The notes below the pieces were generated by a model. That model searched no databases. It was not told the DNA's origin and saw only the letters and a list, made by a program, of their open reading frames with translations. Source: Crambe crambe (lineage: Eukaryota; Porifera; Demospongiae; Poecilosclerida; Crambeidae). From it: a stretch of DNA of 64,000 bases. Each line of letters starts with the position of its first letter. Positions within the stretch are counted from its first letter, which is position 1. Position numbers and translations under genes: made by a program. The DNA lies in NCBI GenBank assembly GCA_963924555.1, contig OZ004597.1, positions 4,854,404 to 4,918,403 of the forward strand, in the 5' to 3' direction. Of the stretch, positions 41,001 through 52,642 are shown piece by piece.

Positions 41001-43422
41001 GTTCCCAAGCTATTATAAAATGAAAATGCAATTTGACCATGCCTATCTAGCCATGTCTATTTTTCTTTGACAACTTGTGTTTCTCCTCTAAAGTAGTATA
41101 ATTAGAAGAGAGGATATGTTTCATGTGTGGGTTAACTAAACTAGGAACTAATGCAGTTACTATGGCTACAGTCAAAGAAAGAAACAATCTATGTATATAT
41201 GACACATCCATTTTGGCTTTAACTTTCAAGGTCACACATTAGATAACTTGGTGCATACTAACTGTGATTTCCTTTTACAATCACACCTGTGACCATGCAT
41301 GTGTCATTTCAAAAGGTATCTTTTGACTTCAAAAGATATCTTTCGGAGTGCATTGGATTGTATTTACAGATTTTTAAATAATTCAGTGCATACCAACTGT
41401 GATTTCCTGAACAATCACACCTGTGACCTTGCACGTGTCACTTCGAAGATATCTTTGGCTTACTTTTTCAAGGTCACACATTAGATAACTCAGTGCTGTG
41501 ATTTGAGGTGTGACCTTACATGTCAGTGAACGGCCCACATGGGTCCTCCAAATAACTATGCTCCTTCCCTCATGGTCCAGTATTTGAGCTGTTAGTCCTG
41601 CAACCCCACCTATCTAAAAATCCTGATATCCAGCCATGCAATGGATGCTCTTCCTCCAACAAGAGCTGCTCTTATGTAGTACATTAAAAGAGCAGTTTAC
41701 CAAGGTGGACATTGCTGGGGCAAGACATTACAAGTTTGCCTGGACATGCCAACTCCTGGAACTGGGGATGGGTTGATCCAAGGAACTAGAAACTACTGTT
41801 GGACCACACACTACCTGTGTCTCATCCAGAGAATTGCTGCAAGAAAGGTAGCACTACAGGACGATGCTAGTGTAAAAAGGCAGCATTGAAATGCACAGCT
41901 CTGTGGCAATGTGGTGGAGTCTGAACCATGCAAGATTGAATTGACTTAGTTTCTCTTAAGCATGATTCTGCCATAAAATATCTACTTTGCAGCTCTAATA
42001 CTTTGAATGAGTTTAAACCTTTAGTTACAAATTGACCAAAATATTTTTCGCGTTTTTAATTTCATGCATTGAAAATATATGGTGAGCGAAAGAAAATTTT
42101 AATTTTTGCGAAACCGTTATTATGAAGTGCTGGAAAATCCAGATCAAACATTTTTGCAGGTGGCTTCACTTCCAAAACTGTTTCTGATACCACAATCTTT
42201 ACTTATACCAAGTTTGACACTTGTAACTCAATTTTTCACATATCCGCCTGACTAAGTGCAGTTTAATAGAGTACATCTTTTACCATGGATTTTTGTTGCA
42301 CACCTAATACAATAATGACCATGGTAAAAAGGCTATTGTCCCCCAAATAACTGTGACTTTAATGCAATGAATGAGTTTCCACCAGTTACCTATTCCACCA
42401 CTGGTCTCTCCCAGCCCTAGTGTGCGTGTGTGTGTGTGTGTGTGTGCGTAGGGGAGGGAGGGGGGTGTTAATAAAATTGAAGTGTGAAAAATGCGAATGA
42501 AGCTGTTCCTGAATAGGTGTGACTTTTCCTCAATAGATGCAAGTTTTTATTGCAGTCAATTTGCACTTTACATTTGGACAACCAAATTCACTGTATATCA
42601 AAGGGAATCATGAGTTGTCCTTAAAGAGGTTGTAAAGTAATTCTATTGTTCTGGTGTACTTGTGTAAACTCACTGGAAAACATACAAGCATAGCCCACAG
42701 TGCAATCCTCCAATTTGATTAGCAGAGTTTACAGGGCTGTAGAGGGATGCTAGCAACAGGACCATAGTACTGAAGTGCCGAGGCACAGTGCTGGAGGCGA
42801 CTATGATGGTGGTACATTTGTCCATATCTATACATGCACGTGACCTTTAATGCATGACCTTTAATGGCTGCAAGAGACAGCAGGTAAGTTAACTGAGAAA
42901 GCAGGCAATTGCCTGAGAAACCACAGGGGGCAAAAAGTAACATGAAAGTCATAAACAGCGAGAACAGAGAGTAGAATCTACAAAACTTATGATTATCTGA
43001 AAGACAGCAAACAAGAAGGCTTGAACAGCGAGAGCAGAGAGGGTAAAAAGTTTCTGAAAAGGCAGCAAAAGAACCTACAAGAAAGCTTTGAATCGCGAGA
43101 GCAGAGGAGCCAGTTATTAAACAGTCATTTGGGGTAGTAACAAGAGAGCCACAAAGCCAGGAAGAGCAAAGTCTCTAGCATAGAAAGTTATTGACAAAAT
43201 TATTGAATATGATGAATTTCTTTAGTCTTCTGTATAGCTTCTGTATCTACCTGCAAAATTTTTTTTCATCGGTAGAATAGCTATCTGGAATAAATGCTTG
43301 GTGCATATCAAGTCTTATGTGCCAAGGCATCAAGTCTTTTTAAAGACACACTTGTTATCATAGACAGGAGCCAGCCAATCTAGAGGGTTGTCTCACATAA
43401 TTTTAAAAGAATGACAGAATTG

Positions 43423-43468
<46 letters not shown>

Positions 43469-46400
43469 ACTTGCATCTTTTGCAAGTTCTTAGGTAGACT
43501 CAGTGGACAGGCAGCCTGGCTCAACCATTTTGTGTGATGTGCATGTGTGCACTAGTCGTGCACTAGTCTAGAGTAGTTAAAAAATTACAACAGAAAAATG
43601 AAAATTTAAAATGTCACAAATATAATGTTTCTGCTCTTACAGAGTCTGGAATTTCATTCTTGCCATCTTAGTACTAACTACTGTCATAAAGAAGCCAAAT
43701 ATTATATGCCATCTATTTCTCTATTATAATTCTATCAACAGTGACTCTTTTGCATAGCTAGTTCTTGCTGATAAGGGTTGTCACCATTGCTGGTCCTTGA
43801 CATCAAAATGGTGTAACAGCAGTATTACTGAACTGTTAGCGTTTTCAAGCAATGGCTGACATAAATTAAATTTTAGATCTTCAGTCTTCGGCATAAATCC
43901 TGTAGCAACCTGCAAAAAAATTTTTTTTCCCTATCAGTTCAAATGATGTACATGACCTGCCAGTGCCGAGCAAAATTATTTTTCTACTTGGTATGCAGTT
44001 GCCCTTGAAAAACAAAAGCACACCATCCATTGGACTTGCTGTTTAATGCAATATTTAGAGACAATTGGCAGTGAACACAATAGGAATCAGTACTGTGTGG
44101 CTTGTATAGCAGCTGTGGTGTAGTACTCCTCACTAGAGGACAGTCAGTTGCTTTGAAACTGGCAGTGATGTCAAAGCACAATTGACACTTTCCCACATGA
44201 ACAAAGAACAAAGAGTGTATTGTGGCAAGTGGCTCTAATCTTGCAACATGACCTAGGCTCCTTTCAAAGGAAGCTATGGAATTTCATGTTGCAATCCACT
44301 GGTGTGGCTTTTCCTCAAAGTTTTTATTGTGTGGTAGGAGTGATGGTCTCAACCTGCATTGAGGTTCACCAACTCACCTATCCATGTACCAGTACTGCTT
44401 AGCCAGGTGTCTGAGACATACTACTGTTAGTCTCTGTGCAAGCAGTATACAGCAGATTGCAGTAATCTTGCAACAGGAAATCCAAAACTGCAAAACCAAA
44501 ATTTACATAGCCTCCTTTCAAGTAGCCCAACTCCAAAGTCATTTGAAAGGAGGCTATGTAAATTTTGGTTTTGCTGTTCTGGATTTCATGTTGCAAGATC
44601 ACTGCAATCTGCTGTACTGTCCATTGCAGGTTGGTTGTCAGGAAGGTTAGGGGAATAGGTGGATACAATTTGTCCTATGGTTTACACAACTGCATGGATT
44701 GTATAGGACATGAAAGGATCGGGTTTCTTAGGTCCTTGTAAGCCACTACCTATTTCTCATTCCTTATGGACAACCATCCTGAAATCTACAGTAGTCTGTC
44801 ATTCTTTTGTAGGCTTTGTTATCCACTCATGTAGTCTGAACACTGAATTATGTAGGGTGGGAGTAAAAGGTCCATTAAACAAAATAGCTGCTTTCCATAA
44901 TTACCTCACTACTATAACTATTTTGAGGAGATGGGGTTGACGTATTAAAATGGAGCACTGAATATAGAATTTGGGGTATTCGTGTTGGTTGTGAGTGCAA
45001 GCTGCATATGTTTGGCTCCACAGGTAGCACTCATTTACATGTGCTCCAAGATGGCAATCAGTGTGGTCCAGGTGTACATTCCACTCTTCCTCTTTGACAC
45101 TCTTCAGTTGTCCAAGGTATGTACATGTTAATCTGAACTCAGTGTGCAAGAGTAGTGACCAGTGAGTCTTAGGTCCCTGGTAGTGTTAGCGAGTATGGTG
45201 GTATTGAATGTGTTATCTCTCTGTGATGTAGGAGTGCATTGCCATTGGTCCTCTGGTGGTCTATATAAGTGGATTCATCATGACCTTCTTCCTCAAGTTA
45301 TTTAACAAGTTTATAGGAAGACATGTGAGTTCATAGTTACATGCAGAAGGTGAATATGTTCTTTTCCCTCCCCTTTTGGGAGAACTTAAATAAATGTGTT
45401 TCTTTTTGTGTACAGATGGTGTACTTTATTGGAATCGTTTTAGTGTGGGGAGGACTGTAAGTTTCATGGGTGTGTGTGGGGAGGACTAAGTTTCATGGGT
45501 GTGTATGGGGAGGACTAAGTTTCATGGGTGTGTGTGGAGAGGACTAAGTTTCATGAGTGTGTATGGGGAGGACTAAGTTTCATGGGTGTGTGTGGAGAGG
45601 ACTAAGTTTCATGGGTGTGTGTGGGGAGGACTAAGTTTCATGGGTGTGTGTGGAGAGGACTAAGTTTCATGGGTGTGTGTGGAGAGGACTAAGTTTCATG
45701 GGTGTGTGTGGGGAGGACTAAGTTTCATGGGTGTGTGTGGGGGAGCTAGAGCTAGGCGTATAGTAACTTGCTATGTGTGACAGTGTGCAGTATAGACACA
45801 TAAGGATTATGTACCTCATTGTTGTAATGATGCAGAGAATGGTTGTGGCTTACTGATACACCAGATAATAGAGTCGAGGAGGTGATTCTCTATGGAGCCA
45901 TAGTATTGCTTGGAGCTGGTGTGGCTACTCTCCAGGTCAACTCTCTTGCCATGATTGCTGATCTCATAGGACCCATCACTGTATGTTTGGTTATTGGGAG
46001 GGCAAAGTATTTAGTGAGTGAAGCGAAGTTAATTAATCCCTGGTTTTTGAAGATATGCTACACCCCTCCTAACTTTTAGATAGGATACTTTTTGCATTGT
46101 GTTTTGAGTGTGATCCAACTAATATTAAGGGTGAAGATGGTGTATCACCACTGCATGTAGCCTGTAAGAAGGGTAACCTCAGCCTTGTTTAACTTAGATA
46201 ACCATTACCAATTGTTTTGTTATGGCAGTGAAGCTGTACTTAATGATATCATATCTATTACCGTGTAGGGTAGCAGTGCTTTTGTCTATGGTATTATGAG
46301 TTTCACTGACAAGCTATCCAATGGCATTGCTGTCCAGTTGATCCAAGGACTTAATCCTTGCAACCAGTTTGAAAATACCAACAGGTAAATGTTCGACATG

Positions 46401-47235
46401 CACAACTGTGTGCATGTGCTTTAATAGCACATTAGCATTTATGTACCTTGTTTTATGCAGTTCTTCTAGCTGTTCGAAAGGGAACTTGTTTTACCGTTAT
46501 ACTTTAGTGTATGTGCCCGGTGGAGCAAGTATACTAGCTGCCATAGCCTTGGCCTTGCTCTCTCTTCTGCTCTACTTCAATGCAAAGTCCAATGCAAGTA
46601 AGGAACTGCTACATGTATAAAAATTATTATTATAGCATGGCTGAGTCTTGTAGTCTAGAGAAATTTCTGTGAATCTGTTATGCTACATGCTTTATATGAG
46701 GAAGGGCATTAATAGAACACAATAATGAATTGTGTGCACTCCAAATTACTTTTGTGTTTCATGCAGTGGAAGATACTGTTTCTTATTATGATGACCCTTA
46801 CCATATGAAAATTACGTATACAGGCTTGGAGTCTCTAATTTCACCTTACCTGTTCAGTAAATAAACAGTAAATGCCATGATTCTTGAGTTTACGTGAAAG
46901 ATTCATCCAGCTATATATACAAGGATGTTTTAACCTTTGAGCAGGTCTGGTACATATGGTCCAGACTTTGAACCGTAATACAATGTATATTGGATAGCAT
47001 GATGGATTGAATGACTCACATAGTCATTTCAAAATATTGAGCACATGTAGGTAATATAAGTTCCATACAGATGTGAGTTTTTCATTATTGTCTAATCTCA
47101 GGTTCAACGATGCTGTCTCCTGCAAGGTCTATAAATGCCGATGGTTTCAGTCGTCCACTCTATCCTGGTAAAGACGAGTTGGATCAAAGTATAACAGACA
47201 AAACTCCATTATTTTATTCAGGCTCAACAAGTTAG
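38035..47235 (+). CDS. MFSD12: MFSD12-like major facilitator transporter
   Basis: Eleven exons join in frame to 572 aa: 38035-38612, 38683-38812, 39592-39753, 45024-45116, 45232-45324, 45416-45456, 45836-45980, 46269-46384, 46461-46597, 46767-46856 and 47102-47235. About 12 hydrophobic segments are expected from the family. Visible signatures: [40 protein letters not shown] (the MFS loop motif), [27 protein letters not shown] and [16 protein letters not shown]. Vertebrate MFSD12 acts in lysosomes and melanosomes and is needed for cysteine import, so a lysosomal role is expected here. The last exon adds a polar tail ([20 protein letters not shown]). I start at 38,035, though an upstream 5' exon may exist. 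Intron 3 (5.3 kb) is full of repeats. Confidence 0.88.
39005..39310. repeat. Interspersed repeat, copy 1 (sibling at 62,850-63,140)
   Basis: Shares the order ggccctcttttta, ggcctggta, ggatagaactggggtagaac, ttaattgggtgtgggcagtg, gagcattatgacc and gcccatgcatttgg with the copy near 62,850. No terminal repeats recognised. It lies in intron 2 of the MFSD12-like gene. Confidence 0.7.
40029..42256. mobile_element. Large inverted repeat, possibly a fold-back transposon
   Basis: Arms 40,029-40,256 and 42,032-42,256 are inverted copies at roughly 85-90% by eye. Shared blocks (mirrored) include caggcggatatgtg, ttacaagtgtcaaacttggt, gtggcttcac and cgctcaccatata. The 1.8 kb between them has no recognised transposase. 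Confidence 0.65.
42418..42448. repeat. GT microsatellite
   Basis: Interrupted (GT)n run in intron 3 of the MFSD12-like gene, followed by a G-rich stretch. Confidence 0.85.
43420..43468. repeat. GT microsatellite
   Basis: About 23 uninterrupted GT units in intron 3 of the MFSD12-like gene. Confidence 0.9.
44448..44616. mobile_element. 169-bp near-perfect palindrome
   Basis: Arms of about 75 bp, from tacagcagattgcagt to the mirror actgcaatctgctgta, with the central part (tttacatagcctcctttcaa) repeated inverted. A smaller relative with the same core (ttgcaacatga..ctcctttcaaaggaag..tcatgttgcaa) lies at about 44,238-44,298, so this looks like a family of hairpin elements. Confidence 0.75.
45457..45745. 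repeat. Minisatellite grown from a splice donor
   Basis: About ten copies of a 28-30 bp unit (gggaggactaagtttcatgg plus gtgtgtgt). The first copy spans the end of exon 6 and its donor (GGACT|gtaagt). All later copies read ggactaagt, having lost the gt, so they cannot act as donors. Confidence 0.88.
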
Positions 47236-47385
47236 CATTGGCTACTTGAGCTTTGTTTTGTGTTAATTTGTGTGTGTGTGCGTGTATTTGTTTATTTATT
47301 TATTTGCATTATTAATTTTCACGCGCGAATTTAATGCTCAACCAACGAGAAGGCGTGGCATAAGTCTATAATTTATGTGGACACC
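47236..47385 (+). promoter_or_regulatory. 150-bp spacer and putative FIG4 promoter
   Basis: Only 150 bp separate the MFSD12-like stop from the FIG4 start. The spacer holds a GT-rich tract, cacgcgcgaattt and aaggcgtggcataag. No TATA box near the ATG is convincing. Confidence 0.5.
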
Positions 47386-50300
47386 ATGAGTCGCAAGGGC
47401 GAGAAAGATCTGAAATGTTTAGCATTAAGGCCTCTATCAGCTGCTATTCAAAGAGTGGCTGTATACGAGACGAAGTTGGTGAGTTATTGTGGTATCCGTC
47501 TTAATCAATCTCATCCACCTTTAGCTGGCATGGGGGTTGGGCAGGCCTAGCTATATCCCAGGAGAGGAGTGTGGCTGAAAAGATGCTAGCCTTATGTTCT
47601 TTGCATCAATTAGTATTTATAATATTCCTCCTCTCACAGTGGTTCTATGTTGTGGGATCTACAAATGATGGTACATGCTGTCATCTGCTAAAATTGTCCC
47701 GTCAACCCCCTACGGGTCCCTTAGGTGTGGAAGAAGTGGGAGGGGAGTACACTGAAAAGGAGATCAAGGACACTCTGATAATGTTGGACATTGGGAACAA
47801 GAACTCCTCCAACAAGCACAAATCACATGGACTTAAGCAAGTGGCATCGGCGTTTGGTATCATTGGATTCATTCGCTTCCTTGAGGGCTACTACATTGTT
47901 CTCATCACAAAGAGAAAGCCGTGAGTTACATGACCAGGTGTACATGAAGGGCATTTAAACTCAAGATGTAGTCACATGTTTAGTATACCCATTGGCTGGA
48001 CATCCATAAAACCTCTAGAAATGAAATAACTTATAGGGTTACAAGGTACTAATTTTTAACTATTTCAAACTGATATTGTTCGTGCTTGAAATTATAATTC
48101 TTGTAAGTACCTTGGTAAAGGCATGGGACCCTAGTATCAATAGTGTATTGAAAACTGCTGTTGTAAAGATACAGAGCGCTTTTTATACAGATCAAAGGTC
48201 AAGTCAGTAGGGGTGCAAAAGAAGAATAAATGGTGTTGATATACTTATTTATATTTTCAGAGTGGCCACAATTGGAGGTCATGTGCTGTACAAAATAGAA
48301 GACACTCTGATCTACCCCATCATGCAGCAAGGCTCTAAGCCATCCCACCCTGATGAATCAAAGTAAGTCTATGAATAGTGTAGCCTTGACCCAGCTTCGG
48401 AGGCTGGGTTCGAGGCTAAGAATAGTGTTGTTGACTGTATTGCCTTACCATGCTTGTACCTTATGCGTACATGTGTGTTTCAGATGAAATATTTTACTGT
48501 GTGCTGAAATGCATTTTGCCTATATCCAGGTATCTGAAGATCTTTCAAAATGTCGATCTTTCAAGCAACTTCTACTTCAGCTACTCTTATGACATGACAT
48601 TGCCACTGCAAGCACAAATGAGGACCAACCCAGGTCCCATTCCTCCTCCCTGTCGCAAGTTCATTTGGAATGACCACATGCTGGATGGCTTTGAGGGAAT
48701 TGTCCATCCAAAGTGGGTCCTCCACATCATTTATGGATTTGTCAGGCAATACAGTATCCTCCTTTACAGACTAAATCCAGTACTGTAGTTATTCGGTTGT
48801 CAAACAAAGATACAATGTGATACAGTGGTCCAATGTCTGTCTCACTCATGATCTGTAACAATCATAGAGTGGTCCAATGTCTGTCTCACTCCATGATCTA
48901 TAACAATCACAGGGTGCATATCACAGAGTGGTCCAATGTCTCGTGACTTATAACCATCATAATACTAAGTGGTCCAATATCTATCTCACTCATGTCACAG
49001 AGTGGTCCAATATCTCCCTCACTCATGATTTGTAACAATCATAGAGTGGTCTAATATCTGTCTCGCTCATGTCACAGAGTGGTCCAATGTCTCCCTCATT
49101 CATGATTTGTAACAATCATAGAGTGGTCCATGTCTGTCTGTCTGATGATGTTAACTGTATGATTATGACCATCAAATTTCAGAATACATGTTTTCATGGA
49201 AAGCTATTTGTTCATATTATGTGCCTTAACCCTATGCTTACTAGATATCTCTGTATTTGGGCGTCCCATTTACCTGACAATGATATCTCGTCGTTCCAAA
49301 GAGTTTGCTGGGACACGATTTTTGAAGCGAGGTGCTAATGATGAGGGGCATGTGGCCAATGAGGTGGAGATTGAGCAGATAGTTCATGATGCTGTGTCCA
49401 GTCTCCATGCCAATGGATGTTACACTTCCTTCCTGCAACTGAGAGGGTCTGTGCCATCTTTTTGGTCTCAGGATCTCACTGGAATGAGACCTAAGCCACA
49501 AATCACAAGTAATGCTCTATGAATGGGTAAAAGATAGTCTAGGGTGAAGAATGGTCTGTAGGGCCTATAGCATAAAAAGGTGTGTATGTCTAAAGGGTAA
49601 AGGGTCATCTACAGTGCCTAGCTAGCAGGCCGGGTAAAGAGGGTAAAGGGAGGGTCATCTATAGGTTAAAGGGTCACCTCATTAAGAATTTATTCTCTGT
49701 TTAGTTGACCGAGCCACTCCTTTTGCAACACCAGCTGCTATGCATTTCCTCGCATGCTTGCGTCGCTATGGCTCCCCTGTCATTTGCCTCAATCTTGTCA
49801 AAAGAAAGGAAAGGAAGAAGAGAGAATCTCTCTTGACTGATGAACTCCTTTCTTCTATCGATTACTTGAATCAGTTTCTTCCTCCTGAACATCATATCCA
49901 GTACATCCACAAAGATATGGCTCGCATTAACAAAAGGTGAGTCAGTAGTAAGTCATCATAAACATTATAGTAATCAGTGCTGCAACTGATAATAGTTGTG
50001 GAGAATTATTTTAATTATTTTTTCTTGTCTATAGCAAAAATCTCAACTTGATAAAGATTTTAGAGAAGATAGCAGATGATAGTCTTCATTCCACTGGATT
50101 CTTCCACAGTGGACCAGAGTATGAATGCAACCGACTTAATCCCCACCCCAAGTATGTATGTGTTCTCTAAATCTATAGCTATTATGTCCATGTTTTTGTT
50201 TTCTTTTTTTCTTGTGCAGCTATAAAGGATTGGGTGGCTATGGTTACCATAGCAATTATGTGGGAAAGGACCAGACTGGAGTTTTGAGGGTGAACTGTGT

Positions 50301-52499
50301 GGACTGTCTTGACAGGACCAACACAGCACAGTTTATTGCTGGCAAGTGTGCTCTTGGTTATCAGCTGTACACACTGGGTGTCCTGGTGGAACCCAGAGTC
50401 CCTTTTGATTGCGATACCATCAGGTGTGTATGTTAGACCATTGTTCACTGGCACTAAAGTAATTGTTAATTGCATAAGGTAACTATTATTTATGGGTACA
50501 AAGTTTAGAAATTTGCAGCAGGCAGGAGCAATATCAGTTTGAACTTTAAACCAGCTAATTAATAGATAGAATAATGATTTACATCATTTATTGTGCAGGA
50601 TTTTAGAAGAAGCATATGAAGACCTTGGAGACACTCTGGCTATTCAATATGGAGGCTCGCAGCTGGTGCATCGGATTCAGACCTACCGCAAAGTGGCTCC
50701 TATGGCTACTCATGGACGAGATCTCTACCAAACCATTCACAGATACTACCGCAACGCCTTCACTGGTAAATCCCATGTCTCTAGATGGAACAGATGGAAA
50801 CTCCTTTCCTCCTGCTGAAGAAATGGTTATAAATTAGGCCCCATGAACTTAATATTGAGTACAAGATTTTGAAATGACTTATAAAAATCAGATGTCCCCT
50901 TTTTGTATTATCGGTACTGCAGAAAGAGCTGGCTATGGATCATGTATAGATATAAGCCATTTTTTTGAAATCATTCCATGCTACTTGGATCAAGTGGTCA
51001 ACTCTTCTGAAAGTCTAATGTATGTGTTGATCATCCTTGTAGATGCAGACAAACAAATGGCCATTAATGTGTTTCTTGGAGTGTATAAGCCAGGAGAAGG
51101 TATTCCTGACATTTGGGACTTGAGTACAGACTACTACCTGCACCATACCATGGCTAGGGTCCTTCCTTCTTCCCATGCTACACCTAACCACACCAAGTGG
51201 TGGGACTCACAACTCATAGAAACTTTACCGCTACCACTTTACAAAGGTATGTTGGCCAACATCCATTAGATGTTCTTCTAGAATATTTTTGAAGGCATTC
51301 TTCTTTATGCCTCAGCTGGAACCAATTGTCCGTTCATTTGATGTTTTATTTCCCAGGTAAAGATGACCCCAAGAGTCAGTCTGCCGCTGGTGTGACCAGT
51401 AGCAGCAGTTCTTATTCTGATAGCTTCGATGAAGTGTACAAACCTTTTGAGTTGACTGATTTTGATACTCTGTTCTCAAGGAATATCACCAGGACTTCTG
51501 AGTGGTAAGTCAAATGAGATATCATGTAAACTCAAAAGTATTTTTTTTTTTTTTGTGATCATGCAGGACTGATGTAAGTCCATTTATTGTACGAGAAAAA
51601 CAGAAAAAGAAGCTGTAAGTTTTGATCAATCTGCTCTACAGTGGAACCTCCTAATAATGGACACACTTGGGACCCAGCCTTTTATCCTTTGTAGAAAGGT
51701 TGTCCTTTTTTGGAGGTTATTTTGCATAGAGTGTATATACAAAAGGTACTTTTGGATCGTCAGGTTTGTCCCCTTTCAGAGTGTCCTTTATAAGAAGTTC
51801 CATCGTATCTCTAAACCTTGTAGTATGGGTAGATGAAGTAGTCAGTGTATTGGTTGTTGTAGGCCTGCTCGCAAGGCATGGCGACCAGCCATAGTGGGCT
51901 CACCCAACCCCCCTCAGGGAGGAGAGGAGGATTCTGGATCATCCAGTGAAGACACAGATGAAGAAGGTGAAGGAGACTCTGTATCACAGCCTTCAGATCC
52001 CCACCAAACACTCCATCCCTCTTCACTCTCCCCTCGTCCTGAACTTCTTACAACCATGCAAGCTTATGGCTTTGAAATCAAGGAGCCTTCTCAAGAAGAT
52101 GACTACCTCTATGAGCGGTATGTAAAGTAGTCCTAGACATGAACATATTACTTTGTACATGTAATTTTCTATGCTAGTCTTTCTTCCTATTATCTTCATG
52201 ATCTGAAACTTTACAGATATGCTCAAGTGTATGAAACTGCTTGTACTCCGTATTCAAAAGGTCGACTGAATGAACTGAATTCAGATATTGTTAATAATGA
52301 ATTGGCCAAGTGGGAGCCGTTGTATGACTATGGTACAGATAGTGTGTTCAGCATTACTCCTCCAGTGGTGTCTGATAGAGATAATGACATCTATGAGGAA
52401 TCATGTCAAGTTGCAGAGGAGGGGCCTTCTGTCTCTCCTTCTTCAGAACTGGTGCACAACAAGTACATAAAACTGTGGTCATCACAAACCATAACCTAA
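47386..52499 (+). CDS. FIG4: FIG4 polyphosphoinositide 5-phosphatase (SAC domain)
   Basis: Fourteen exons join in frame to 873 aa: 47386-47478, 47640-47920, 48261-48362, 48530-48753, 49245-49508, 49705-49936, 50035-50151, 50220-50423, 50599-50765, 51043-51246, 51357-51504, 51567-51614, 51863-52117 and 52217-52499. The SAC catalytic loop [14 protein letters not shown] (CX5R-T) has its cysteine at about residue 464. Other family blocks: [62 protein letters not shown] and [13 protein letters not shown]4 removes the 5-phosphate of PI(3,5)P2 and works with PIKfyve and VAC14 on endolysosomes. The C-terminal third is acidic and Ser-rich ([15 protein letters not shown]), as in animal FIG4. Intron 4 carries a minisatellite. 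Confidence 0.95.
48381..48417. repeat. Short palindrome in FIG4 intron 3
   Basis: agccttgacccagc faces ggctgggttcgaggct across a short loop. It resembles the end of the interspersed repeat at 39,005 (agcctcgaccc), so it may be its two ends without a body. Confidence 0.5.
48810..49135. repeat. Minisatellite in FIG4 intron 4
   Basis: Six or so imperfect copies of a 40-75 bp unit built from agtggtccaatgtctgtctc, actcatgat and tgtaacaatcatag. Unit lengths vary, so it is an old array. Confidence 0.8.
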
Positions 52500-52642
52500 C
52501 TCTTTTATTTATAATAATCATCTGTACACGCGCATGCGATATGCACACATGCGCAGCATGCATGCGCATGCATAATTCAACGAACGTTCTAAAAAGAGCG
52601 CATCCTTTCGTCTTTTGTAGCTGTAAAGAGTCAGATTTCATC
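52500..52642 (+). promoter_or_regulatory. 143-bp spacer with clustered NRF1-like sites (SCAF promoter)
   Basis: Between the FIG4 stop and the SCAF start lie acgcgcatgcgat, acacatgcgcagc and gcatgcgcatgca within about 50 bp. GCGCATGCGC is the NRF1 palindrome, common in animal housekeeping promoters. The spacing and position fit a core promoter. Function is inferred. Confidence 0.6.

Larger units (their letters stand above)
39754..45023. other. Repeat-filled intron 3 of the MFSD12-like gene
   Basis: 5.27 kb without recognised coding exons. It holds a 228-bp inverted-repeat pair (40,029-40,256 / 42,032-42,256), short tandem repeats near 41,220-41,510 and 42,940-43,190, GT microsatellites and a large palindrome at 44,448-44,616. 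An open stretch at 40,677-40,868 ([20 protein letters not shown]) matches nothing I know. Confidence 0.7.

Noticed and set aside
44384..44668. Overlapping open frames on both strands at 44,384-44,668
   Set aside because: The same peptide appears on both strands because the DNA is a palindrome. There is no sign of coding.
48381..48417. tRNA-like B-box (GGTTCGAGGC) suggesting a tRNA gene
   Set aside because: No A box, acceptor stem or anticodon arm fits. The sequence is explained by a short palindrome.
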